Part shown: positions 28,722 to 39,345 of the stretch, one piece after another
Layout: each line of letters begins with the position of its first letter
Numbering within the stretch: position 1 is the first letter of the stretch
Assembly: GCA_029582165.1 (NCBI GenBank)
Contig: CM055886.1
Location: forward strand, 29,005,169-29,069,168
Length of the DNA: 64,000 nucleotides
DNA from: Portulaca oleracea
Lineage: Eukaryota; Streptophyta; Magnoliopsida; Caryophyllales; Portulacaceae
Direction of reading: 5' to 3'
Position numbers and translations under genes: made by a program
Notes under the pieces: model-generated
What the model saw: the letters and a program-made list of their open reading frames with translations, nothing else
Database searches by the model: none
Told to the model about the DNA's origin: nothing

Positions 28722-29404
28722 CAAACTCTGCCACTTGCACTTGTTTTGCACCTGGCTCATATAGAACAATATTAAGAATTTTACTTAGAACCCTTAAAGT
28801 TTTGCATTCAACTTTTCCTTCCAACCGCTATTTCTACCGTAATGTTGATGAAAAAAGATCGTTAACTCTTCCAAGGATGTAAAACAGCTTGACCTACTCA
28901 AAAGCCGCTCGAGCTTGATTTGGTCAAAGCTCACTTTGAGCTTGGCTTGATCAAAGCCTGGCTTCCCTCAAGCTCGGTTGGGATGTCTACTGAGTCAAGC
29001 TCAAGCCTCTAGATTAGTATATGTCTAAAATGTAATATCAGAGCATGAAATTTGATATTTTTCTTTAATGGATTGCATAAAACTTAAATATTAATGTTAA
29101 TTTCCACTTGATTATACCCTTACTATAAAAAAAATTTGTTGTTAAGTTGCATGAACTATTTAGGAATATGATTTTATACATTTATATGCAGTATATACAA
29201 TTGTAGAATTCAGTTTTTGCACTGTCTTATGTCAAACTCATTATTTTCGACCAAAATAATAAGGACTAGTAGAATAGTTGAACTTTCAAATTAATCTTTT
29301 AAGGGGAGTTATGACGAAACAGTTGAATTATTGTCGTGTGATCGTGAAATCACGAGTTCGAGTCCTCTTTTAAAGATAACCTGAAGGTGGCCTTTTGTCC
29401 TTGG
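28722..29404. other. DUF247 upstream region
   Basis: 28868-29020 is a CTCGAGC/CAAGCTC-rich transposon fragment. The rest is AT-rich. At 29353-29364 GAGTTCGAGTCC resembles a Pol III B box, possibly from a SINE, but no matching A box or full tRNA fold was found. No clear TATA box could be assigned to the DUF247 gene. Confidence 0.45.
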
Positions 29405-30748
29405 ATGCAGAGTCCACAGAGAAGGAGAAGCAACAGTGCAGAATTGGTGGAGATTCACATTACTGAGAAGCTTAAAAGATTTGGACATGAGAATAGGCAG
29501 AAGCCCTGCATATTTAGAGTCCCAGAAGTCCTACGAGTGAGCGAGAAGGACAACGATAATTTTAGACCTCGGTTTGTGTCAATAGGACCTTATCACTATG
29601 GAGACCCCCGGCTTGAAGAAATGCAATGCCATAAATACCGCATTCTTGATTGCATTCTTAAGCGCACCGGAAAGGACATAAAAGAGTTCTTTGATGCTGT
29701 GAGAACTGTTGAGGATGATGCTCGTGCTTGTTACCAAGATTGCACCGCAATAACTAGTTTGGCAGGGGACAAGTTTGTGGAGATTTTGGTCCTTGATGCT
29801 TGTTTTGTGTTGGATTTCCTTATAGTTGTGTTAAAGCTGGAGGAACTAATAACCCTTGGTTATAATAAAGAGGATCCTCTATTTTCCGAATCCTACATAT
29901 GGTACGGCGTTTCGTTTGACATGTTGTTGCTTGAAAATCAAATCCCATTGTTTGTCCTGAATCAAGTGTTAAAGGTCCAGTTCAGCGGCCGACACAATGA
30001 TGAGGATTTGGAGTCGATGCTTGGACGGTTTCACTGTGCTGCGGTGAGAGGGAAACTATACCAGCCTGAGAAAATACCATCACTCGAAAATGTGGTACCA
30101 ACTACTTGCTTGGAACTTTTCTGGCATAATCTCACACATGGTTGGAGTAACACAACCAAAAAGGTGAAAGAACATGCGGATTTGTTGGGTGATACTCAGT
30201 CATTTGAGCTCCCTAGTGTCACCAGGATGCAGGAGGCCGGGGTTAGGATAGTGTGTAAGAAAATGGCCCCATTTTGGGATATCAAGTTCGAAGCGGGAGT
30301 TCTAGAGATCCCTCAGTTCTGGTTAATTGATACTTCAGAGGCACTCGCTCTCAATTTGATGGCTTTTGAGCTACGTTGTATTGGCATTAACGACCTTAAG
30401 ATAATTCCGCATCTTTCTTTCATGGATACCTTGATAAACACTGCTTCGGATGTGGAGGAGCTCCGTAATCTCGAGATCATTCTGAGCCCGGGTCTAAGTG
30501 ATGAGCAGATCCTTGACTTCTATAATCGGATTTCCCGGAGGCCAATACATATTCCAATTGCTTCGCCGGAGATGAGCTGGGCCATATACAAGTATTGCAA
30601 AGAAAGGAGGCACCGATGGAGAGCCAACTTGATGCGCAATTATTTCAACACTCCTTGGGCTATCATCTCAGTCATCGCTGCTGCTATTTTGGTGGTGGTT
30701 ACAATTGTGCAAACATTCTACACTGTTGCCCAATTTTACCAGAATTGA
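29405..30748 (+). CDS. DUF247 domain protein, single exon (447 aa)
   Basis: A plant-specific DUF247 protein, probably anchored to a membrane by its C-terminus. The family role is largely unknown, and some grass members act in self-incompatibility. The N-terminal hallmark is PCIFRVPEVLR (about residues 36-46), followed by RPRFVSIGPYHYG (about 55-67). LEEMQCHKYR, VLDACFVLDFL and the block FDMLLLENQIPLFVLNQVL come next, all typical and in order. A hydrophobic segment AIISVIAAAILVVVTIVQTF near residues 419-438 is the usual DUF247 tail anchor. The first ATG of the frame is 29405. An upstream in-frame GTG is not used as a start in plants. The frame is intact and intronless, as is common in the family. 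It lies between GCP1 and RAD51C and is probably a later arrival there. Confidence 0.93.
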   Translation: MQSPQRRRSNSAELVEIHITEKLKRFGHENRQKPCIFRVPEVLRVSEKDNDNFRPRFVSIGPYHYGDPRLEEMQCHKYRILDCILKRTGKDIKEFFDAVRTVEDDARACYQDCTAITSLAGDKFVEILVLDACFVLDFLIVVLKLEELITLGYNKEDPLFSESYIWYGVSFDMLLLENQIPLFVLNQVLKVQFSGRHNDEDLESMLGRFHCAAVRGKLYQPEKIPSLENVVPTTCLELFWHNLTHGWSNTTKKVKEHADLLGDTQSFELPSVTRMQEAGVRIVCKKMAPFWDIKFEAGVLEIPQFWLIDTSEALALNLMAFELRCIGINDLKIIPHLSFMDTLINTASDVEELRNLEIILSPGLSDEQILDFYNRISRRPIHIPIASPEMSWAIYKYCKERRHRWRANLMRNYFNTPWAIISVIAAAILVVVTIVQTFYTVAQFYQN

Positions 30749-32779
30749 TAATATCAAAACACACCACCATCAAGCTACGTACCTTGTATTTCCCATGTTG
30801 CACTTATCATTTCCTATTGTCTACGTCATCCTAAATATTTGGATGAGGCTCATACATGTTTCAATCCCATGTAATCAACCCACCTAGTCTACTTGGGTGA
30901 GGGGTCTTGTTTTACATATTTGGTTTCAGATTTGTCTTTGACAAAATAAATCATTATAAAAACGAAAAAGAATATCCAAGGTTAAAATGAGATGAAGAAC
31001 ACTTCATACAAAACATGAAAGAAACTCAGGATGACGCTACATCCTCTTCTTCTAGCTAGAAATGAAAGGCTCAGTCATACCCATGGCAAGTTTGGGAGAG
31101 CTCTAGTGTGTCTCTAGTGGTGTGCGTTTGCTTTTTTTTTGGGTGGGGAATGGTAAAGGTCATAACTTCCAAGAGACACTCAGATAGTGTGAATTGTGGA
31201 TTACAGTACCACAGGCTCTGATAAAGAAAGTGGAAATTTTTGTTTATCCAACTCTTCAAGACTAAGGGCTCTCTAATTCCCCTTCCCCAAAAATGCCCAG
31301 CATGACAAACTAAGATATCCAAAACTGGAATGTCAAGGGCAACACGATGCCAAAAATCTATACCACCTTTGCTCCTACTAAAGTAGAACTGAGTACCAAC
31401 AATGGAACAATAGAAAGCTAGTGAAATGTGCTTAATCAAATCAAGCAAAGGTAAATTTGAACATAAAGCTACAATACTAATAGCCTTCAACGAAATACAT
31501 CTACAATTGAACGAAATGGAGTCATTGGCCTGACTGAAGGGTGAGAAAGGAGGACACGGAGAGGAAAAAGACTAATGAAAGACTAACAAGAAATTGATGA
31601 CAATGCCAATGGTTCAAACTAAAGTTCTTCTCAACTAAGAGTTCTCAAATTTAACCCTTTCATGCCACTTAAATCCTTTTTTCACACAATCCAAATCTGT
31701 TAATGGGCGGACTTTTAACATAGAATGAAGATCAATTTAGAACGAAAGTTTCAATACATCATTTTTTTAGGGATCCATTGGCTTGAATCAAATAGGTTCC
31801 ATTCAATAAAATAATATCAGATGTCACCTAGATTGGAGTTGAACCCTTCTTGAATTCTCACCAGCAACGCAAGATAGATTCAGAAGAAGCTGGATTGAAT
31901 CGAGTTGGGGGTGAATGCGAGATGGTTGGATTTGAGGAGACGAGAAAGAAAAATCCAAAAATCAGAAAGAAGGGTTTAGTATACCCTCTTCATCTGCGTC
32001 CAATTTGCAGGCATTATTACTGCCACGACCTTCGTCAAACACATAAATACAAGAAGGGAAAAGAACCAAAAAGGAAATGAAGCTATCCTTAACGATGGCC
32101 AAAAGGTCAGATCAAGGCCTTCTATTTCTCCCAAAAGCATGCCCCTTTTATTCTCAACAATCAAATTTGTGATACTTTGTTCCTATTAGTTCACCCAAAT
32201 AGCCAACACCCAAAACCCAATTTTGTTTCTGTTCTAGTTTTGCTTGCATCATTTGGCAATCAATAATCAAATTCTGGTCTAACCAACCAAGAATGGCATC
32301 CCGCAAACCCAATTTTGTTTCTTCTCTAGTTTGTTTAGCACCATTTGGCAATCAATGACCAAATTCCGTTATAACCAACTAGCAACAGAATCATCGATCC
32401 CCAACTTGTTCTTCAACCCATTCCCAAAATTATACAGCCAGCTATCATCGTAATCCTATGCAAGCTAAAAAAATAAAAATAAAAAAAGCGACAACAGAAT
32501 ATGACCACATATTGGTCTCTAATGAAAGCAAAAATCCTTACTTCCAGAACATTTTTTTAGCATCCAATCGCGTTTTGATACATGAGATATGAGCATTCAA
32601 ACGCATATGGAGAGCACAATTTAAGAATAATGGTGATGAAAGCCAAAATTGTCGAAAATGAATTCAAGATCAAGTACTGGAATTAAGAAATTAAAGACTC
32701 ACATGAGTTACAAGCCTTTCTGTATCTATCTGCTCAAATTCTATAACTTCCCACACCTACAACCTCGAAATCCGGGACA
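30749..32779. other. intergenic DNA between DUF247 and the small minus-strand gene
   Basis: No gene I can support. Short open frames at 31071-31490 and 31850-32164 have no recognisable domain. 32207-32385 holds two imperfect copies of a 92-bp unit containing CCCAATTTTGTTTCT and CATTTGGCAATCAAT. Confidence 0.5.
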
Positions 32780-33082
32780 TTATCTGTGAGCAGTAACGAG
32801 CGTCTCGATGAATCGCAAGCCGTCAAATCTGGGGGCGAACTTATCCGAGGAATAATCTGTGTGTCTTTGCTGGATAGCTCCGGCATCCTGCAAAGATTCG
32901 AGCAAACAATTAAGAAGAAATAGAGAAATGAGGTAGATGAAGAAGAGGAGAAATGAAATGAATGGAGAAGAAAGTACCTGTTGGTGCTGGAGACAAGGGT
33001 TGATAGATTTGGAAGCAGTGAGGGAGGAGATAGCATTGACGGCGGCCATGGAAGCCGCTAGAATGCCGGCAGATTTCATCAT
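32780..33082 (-). CDS. small plant protein of unknown function, two exons (70 aa)
   Basis: Exon 1 is 33082-32978 and exon 2 is 32887-32780, joined by a 90-bp GT-AG intron (donor GTAC after CAACAG, acceptor TTTGCAG). The product starts MMKSAGILAASMAAVNAISS, a short hydrophobic Ala-rich stretch. It ends with KFAPRFDGLRFIETLVTAH, which has the look of a conserved C-terminal motif. I recognise it only as the kind of small conserved protein found in plants and assign no function. A possible in-frame upstream ATG at 33208 would add 42 residues (Ser/Pro-rich), perhaps a targeting peptide. The intron keeps the frame with or without splicing, which weakens the splice call. The exon 2 composition and the clean splice signals favour it. 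Confidence 0.6.
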   Translation of the reverse strand: MMKSAGILAASMAAVNAISSLTASKSINPCLQHQQVLSSPFISFLLFFIYLISLFLLNCLLESLQDAGAIQQRHTDYSSDKFAPRFDGLRFIETLVTAHR

Positions 33083-33396
33083 CTTCCTTCCCTTCCCCCC
33101 GCCCTCAGACTGAGAGGGTGGATCTGGAATGCTAGGGGGTGAAAGGGGGGAAGTTGACACAATTCCAGACTTCCGAGAGAATGAAAGAGAGGAAGGATAC
33201 AGAAGCATGTAGACTTGTTATTATACCCTCCTCCAACTCCAAGGCACTACAGACCAAGCCCAAATGGACGTTGTATTACTCGGCTCAGCCCATTGTATGT
33301 GTGAATATAGGTAGGTCCACATTCACTGTAACGCACTATAATTTGTAAGGACAACAAAGTTGCTCCTATCTCTATCTTGGCCCTGCAATCATGTGA

Positions 33397-34110
33397 TTTT
33401 TTTAAACTAAGTTTACAATAAAAATCGTGATTGAACAATTGTAGATTTAAAACATATATATGAAATTCAACTTCCAAATAACTAATAGTAATTTTGCTAA
33501 CGTTCGGCTCTGATTTCTTCGATGACTCTGCATCTTTCTTCGATAACTCTGCATCTTTACCATTAATGGAAAACCTCACAACTTGTGTTGTAGTAATTTG
33601 AAAGTCGAACTTCATCCAACATATTAGATGACACCAACTGAACAAAAACTCTTGAAAGAGATTAAAAACCCTAATAGTATGTTTGTATTGGGGGTTAAAG
33701 GAGGGGAGGGGAAGGAAAGGGAAAGAAATTGTCTAATTTATCATGTTTGGGAAAATAATTAGAGGATGAGGTGAGTGGAGGGGAAGGGAGGGGAACATTA
33801 ACCCTCATTCCCCTCCGATCCCCTCTATTTTTTTAACCTTCAAAATGAAGGGGAATGAGGGGGAAGGGAAGAATTTTAACACTTGTCAACCCTCCCTTCC
33901 CCTTATTAATAAATCCAAACTAAGTTAACCCTAATCACCTCCTTTCCCTTCCCCTCCCCTCCCCTCCATTACCTTACTTCCCTTTCCCCTCCCTTTCCCC
34001 TCCTAATTTGAATCCAAACACACTGTAAATAAGAGTACAGAAAAAACACTTACAAAAGAAAAAACTACTTTCTTTGCACAAATTTAAAACCAAACTAATA
34101 TTCGGGATAG
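33397..34110 (+). repeat. interspersed repeat, copy 2, split by a MITE
   Basis: Collinear with 21371-21740. The homology runs to CCCTAA at 33669-33674 and resumes at TAAATAAG (34026), matching CCCTAAATAAGGG in copy 1 at 21649-21661. It therefore gives a natural empty-site comparison for the insertion at 33675-34025. Copy 2 also has a short tandem duplication of CTTCGATGACTCTGCATCTT. Confidence 0.85.
33675..34025. mobile_element. Harbinger-like MITE (351 bp), TAA target duplication
   Basis: Left terminus TAGTATGTTTGTATT and right terminus (reverse complement) CAGTGTGTTTGGATT are inverted repeats. TAA flanks both sides (33672-33674 and 34026-34028). The occupied and empty sites can be compared directly with copy 1 near 21650. 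The interior is strongly strand-asymmetric, with GGGGAGGGG on the left and CCCCTCCCC on the right, so it can fold back. Confidence 0.85.
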
Positions 34111-34870
34111 AAATCAAATAAATTAGGGCTTACCATCGATAAAAAATTTGATGACAGCCCCTTTAAAAAGATAGAAACTAAGGATTTTTTTTAAAGAGAA
34201 AAAGAAAAGAGAATGCTAGAGTTTTTATCATATCTTTCTATGGATTGCAATCATGTGATTTTTTAGACGTACAGTTTTGTTGTGTTAAGGACCAAATTTG
34301 ACAATACTTTTAAGATTTTTTGATCCAACCAACACCGTTATTCTCAACAACATTTTAATCTAACAAAATTTTGTCGTGACTCCGGATATTCAAATTGTCC
34401 AACTCAAAAATTGGGTCTAGACATAGATTAATTCGAATATTTTGACATAAAATTTCAATTTTTCTATTATACGAATTCGATTTGAACATGAGTTTAGCTT
34501 TGTCCAAATTAGCGCTGACAAAATTTTGTCTGACCCTGAAAAAACCGGATCTAAACATAAATTTTTCGTCCGAATTTTGATATTAACCGAATCTTCGGAC
34601 ATAAAATTTCAATTTTCTCTATAGTCCGAACCTGATTTTAGCTTCGATCAAATTGTCCGACCCGAAATAAAACCAGGTCCAGACATGAATTTTTCGTCCA
34701 ATTTTTTATACTAACCAAGACCCAAATTTACCCGTACCCGAATTTTGCGAGCGCTAGTCCAAATTATCAGACTTAAAATAAAACAGAATCTAGACATAAA
34801 TGTGTGTAACCCGAATTTTAGCCCAACGCTAAACCGGACCCTGCTCTTGTTATTTTGTAGTACTATGAGG
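34029..34870. other. intergenic DNA with degenerate tandem repeats
   Basis: 34350-34840 contains diverged units sharing GACATAAAATTTCAATTTT, CCGAATTTT and TCTAGACATA-like words, with unit length roughly 100-120 bp. No coding. The stretch 34870-35000 (pyrimidine-rich, CTCTCTCTCTTATTGC) is a plausible transcription-start and 5'UTR area of RAD51C. Confidence 0.5.
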
Positions 34871-35731
34871 CTATGAGCATTGGGTTTTGGCGCGAGTGAC
34901 ACAGAGGAGGGAACATTTCAGTCGGCCACACTTCTCTCTCTCTTATTGCTTCCAGTCTCTCCTCCTCGTCTCCTTTGTTCAAGGTGTTTTCTCAATCCAA
35001 TCTTTCCCCTAATTACCTGCGTCCTTTTCCTTAATCCTATCCTGCTCCTCGTTTTTTTAAAAAAAAAGTTTGTGGTTTCATTATCGTTCACTAATTTTAT
35101 AGAAATGTATGCAATACCCACTTCTCAGAGTTTCAATTTTTGTTGGCTTTGTCTTCATTTCTTATTATGCTGACGGGCACGTCCGCCAAGTGTTCGATCA
35201 TATGCCTCTTAGGGGTTCTATACTGCTGTTAGGGCTTGTTTTTAACGACTTGCTTCTTATTTTGGATGGCTCGTATGTGTTGTGTGCTTTCTGAATAACA
35301 AAAATTTTGTATTTATTATTCAATGATGGAGATATTTTGCCATCTGTGTGATGGTTTGGGGAAAAGAAGCTAGCTTTGGCTCTTGGTGATGATGATGCCA
35401 TTGCAATGGTTTCTTTTGCCCATTGGAATTTGCAAGAATCGATTTAGCCATAAATGTATTATTTTCTAGATTTTGCGATCGACTCTCTGACGTAAAGTTG
35501 TCTATTGTTGTAAGAGGAGCCCTTGATGCAACTGGGATTTTACCAAGTTTATATGTCCTGATAGACGCAGGGTTTGTAATGTCTGATGTGCTTGTTTTTG
35601 TTTCCATGGGTGCTTCTAGTACCCTTTTTGAGGTTTCTGCTTAAGTTTATGGGTGGGGTGCCATCAGTCATCTAGCTTTCTACCGAAAAAAATGCAGGTT
35701 TTGTCTGCAAGTGGGATTGACTCAATTTGAG

Positions 35732-38700
35732 ATCAACAATTCTAAATATTCAGGAATATGAAGCTCTGGAAATAATGGAGGCTGCATCACACAGTAGCAG
35801 ATTAGAAACATCTAATGGAAGTCAAGCGATTGTCAATGGTAAGTCACCTAATCTATTGCTGCTCGGATCTTTGTGACATTCGATACTGTATCGAACACTT
35901 ATGGGTACACATCTGCTGGTGGTTGTTGAATGAGCTTCATGTTAGAAGAATTTTAGATCCCCAAGATTTTGATAACAACTCCAAAACGGCTAATATCATA
36001 TCTGCTTTTTGTGTCATTCAACCTGTTTGCTAACCCTACTATTGTGTTAACATTTGTTTCAATAGGCTTGCCTGTGATGTTGAGAACTTCAAACTTCTTA
36101 CGAATATCTTGTCTTGTTATTACTAGAATTCCCAACATCTAAGTCTGTAAAACTTTCTGGATAAGACCCCCAAAAGACAGAGCATACCGTATTAGTCTTT
36201 CATTCTATCATAAACTGCGGTCCACAATCTCACTCTAGGTCCAGGAATCCAAGAGGTCAGGTTATTAGTTATTACTGTGTAAATTAGGGCATTATGGTGA
36301 CCCAATAATGTCAAAGTTGTGAAATATTACCAAACCAGGTTATACTCAAAATATCACCCGAAGCCAATGCCTCTCATAAAAGGGCAACTGTTGTGACACA
36401 ACTTAAGTTGTGTGAGTACTACCAATAAGTTAATGGTGATTGACGAACTCTATCAATGTAGATACATATCCTTTGTTGAATTTCAATATATCGATTGCCT
36501 GTCTGACTCTTTGTATTATGTTATTATCTGAAATTAGTCTTCTTGTTCTTTGGGATGGGCATATGTTCATGTCATCATTGTACTATGATACTACCATATG
36601 GGTGTTGTGCAACGTAAGGATTTTCCTATTTCATGTGCACTGATTACAGCCACCAAGATTCACCAACATTCTCTGCAGATCAACTTTCAATACTTTACAT
36701 GCATACATTCATACAATACAATGATTACGTTCACCTTTAGTTGACGCTCTGGCTACTTATCTATGATAACTGATGCGTGGTTGGGGTGCACGAACCAACA
36801 TAAGGAATAACTTGAAATCTTGTTTATGTAGGCGCTCAAACTGCTTGGGAAATGCTACAGGTGGACTCTTGCTCACAAATCACTACATCTTGTACAGACC
36901 TGGACAGAATTCTTGGTGGTGGTATAAGCTGTAAAGAACTTACTGAGATAGGTATGTAAGTATTTCAGTTCAACACGTTGACTGACACGATAACAAAAAA
37001 AAAAAAAAATTCTTTTGATAACCACATTTTAATAATGCATGCATATGTTCACTGTTGAGATAATGATTTTTACTGGAATTTAGGTGGAGTACCTGGCGTT
37101 GGCAAGACACAATTAGGGTAAGATTAAAAAAGCAAAATGATTTGTTAGATCTTAAATATGATAGGCTTCATCATTGAAGGTTTGTAGGTTTCAGGATTCA
37201 ACTTGCAATCAATGTTCAAATTCCGGTTGAATATGGTGGTCTTGGAGGGAAAGCTGTTTATGTAGGTAAGTCAGTAAGTCATGCTTGGGAAGCAACCCTC
37301 ATTCACTTTATGTTGAATCTAAGTGTTGCCAGATAATTTATAGATACAGAGGGCAGCTTCATGGTGGAGCGTGCTGAACAGATTGCTAAAGGATGCATTG
37401 AAGATATGCAGATGAAGGGTACTCAAGGACAGAAAATGACACCTGAGGATTTCCTTGGCGGCATATTCTATTTCCGGGTTTGCAGTTACACGGAACAAGT
37501 TGCCATGATGAATCATTTGGACAAGTTTATCTCAGAGCATCAAGATGTAGGTAGTCCATCATGACTAACATATTGGGTGTTATTGCTGACATCCCCATTG
37601 TTGTTTGTTTCATTGCTGTAGACTTCTTGTTTTCTTTGTTTTCTCCCTCCGTTTTGCATAAGAATTTTACTTTATGACAGATACAAAAGAATTGAACAAA
37701 AGTAGCATTTCCAATGTTAAGCCACTGATCATTTTAAGCCATTGGGTTCTCCTTGGTATATGTAGTCTTAAGCCATTGATCATCTTTGTTAGAAATGGTG
37801 CTGTTGTGCTCTTGAAGCCATCTACACTGTCATAGTTGCTTCTTGTTTATGAAAGTTAATGTTTCAAACCAGTAAACAATTGCTCGACTCTGTGGTCTCA
37901 ACCATGCTAAGGACTTGTGAGACTGTTGAAGTGATGCAGACGATTGAATGCATTCTAATCTAGTACTTCAAGTTTGACAATGTACCTAATTGCTGAGCAA
38001 ATAGCTTCTTGACTGCAAAGCAAAACTTTAAAACACAAGTTCCATAGCACGCTTTATAATAGTTTTCATGTTTGATCAATGATGTTCCTTTGATCCTTTC
38101 TATTTTCATCTCAGGTCAAATTGATAATAATTGATAGCATTACATTCTATTTCCGTCAAGATTTTGAAGACTGGGCCCTGAGAACTCGTGTTCTGGGTGA
38201 AATTGCCCTGAAGCTGATGAAATTAGCACAGAAGTTCAACCTAGCTGTAAGACTCCTTGACCTTCTGAATGCAGCAGAAACACATCCTTTCCGGGGAATG
38301 ATTAGAAGTAAATTTTGTTAATTAAGCAGGACATTGGCTGCTACTTCCTGCAGATGTTCAGAAACAAGAATGAGAATACCAATATGTTATAAGGGATATA
38401 AATTTGTGCTCCATCCATGATTTGCTTGATCTGAAGCTTGAATTTCAAAGTCTGATGATGTGTATTGCCTTACTGTTAAAATGCCAATATGTTGGGGGTG
38501 TCTGATGTATACCCTGTGTGGCTTGGTTACAATTGGGCTCAACTGTCATCTGCATCCTCATTCCTCTCATGTCAGATCATGAAAAATTAGTATCTGCATG
38601 TAGGGCTGTCAAAAATTCGGGTTCTAGTCTTTTTGGGTCCGGACGAATCGGACACTGGATGAAAATTTAATGTCCGATACCCACCTTCTTAAGGTATTTT

Positions 38701-39345
38701 CCTGGTCGGCCAATTCGGACAAGCTTAAATTCGGGTCAGTATTGGGTCATCCAATAAGGAAATGGAAAATAATTGTGTCCGGATTCCGATCAAATCGGTC
38801 GAAGTTAAAGTCATTGTGAAAAATCTATGGCCATACCCAGATTTTTCCTGGTTTGACTGAACCGGGTATTCGGTCAGACAGTTTTTTGACAGCCCTATCT
38901 GCAAGGCTATGGTTTCATAATGTGCTGCGTAGCTTGTTTTCTCCGTACACGCTTTAGTCATTCAACTTAATGATCCTTGTTTGCTTTCTTGTAGGTGGTT
39001 CTGCTGAACCAAGTGACTCAAAAGAGTGTGGAAGGTTCACATCAACTGACTCTAGCCCTAGGTTAGTAACTAGCTACACTTCTCCACTCCAGAAAACCTA
39101 CTTTGGAATTGCATTGCTGTTTCCGTGTTTTGTTCATGACATTGATTATCGGTACTTGTGCAGGTGACAGTTGGTCACACGCTTGCACAAATCGAATCAT
39201 CTTATACTGGAAAGAAGACGGCCATTATGCTTATCTAGATAAGTCCCCCTCCCTCCCATCTGCTTCAGCACTGTATTTCATCACTGAGAAGGGAATCCGA
39301 GGCAAGAACTCAATCCCAGTTTGGAAAAGAATTAAACGGGCGTGA
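35732..39345 (+). CDS. RAD51C: RAD51C, RAD51-paralog recombinase (exons 2-9; first exon not resolved)
   Basis: A RecA-fold ATPase of the RAD51 paralog complexes (BCDX2, CX3), used in homologous repair and meiosis. Readable exons: 35754-35838 (its 5' border could instead be 35732), 36832-36951, 37084-37117, 37195-37265, 37344-37546, 38115-38246, 38995-39061, 39164-39345. All junctions are GT-AG and in frame, giving 297 residues plus stop. Walker A GVPGVGKT lies at the exon 36832/37084 junction, Walker B LIIIDSI is near 38121-38141, and [16 protein letters not shown] precedes Walker A as in RAD51C. The C-terminus is basic (KRIKRA), like the nuclear signal of the family. The N-terminal helix-hairpin-helix exon should lie upstream. 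35440-35560 has a weakly RGxLxxAG-like frame but no convincing ATG or donor. A hAT-like MITE sits in the intron 38247-38994. Confidence 0.9.
38601..38897. mobile_element. hAT-like MITE in a RAD51C intron (297 bp)
   Basis: Termini TAGGGCTGTCAAAAA and TTTTTTGACAGCCCTA form a near-perfect inverted repeat. The 8-bp flanks TCTGCATG (38593-38600) and TCTGCAAG (38898-38905) match at 7 of 8. GGGTCCGGA / TCCGGATTCCG words lie inside. It sits well away from the splice sites of the 38247-38994 intron. Confidence 0.9.

Noticed and set aside
29353..29364. Pol III B-box-like GAGTTCGAGTCC before the DUF247 gene
   Set aside because: No A box at the right distance and no cloverleaf; could be a SINE scrap or chance.
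31071..31490. 139-codon minus-strand frame downstream of DUF247
   Set aside because: No recognisable domain, no splice context, and low-complexity ends; likely chance.
35815..36033. Short plus-strand frame overlapping the RAD51C exon at 35754
   Set aside because: It runs through the donor into intron sequence in a different frame from the conserved exon.
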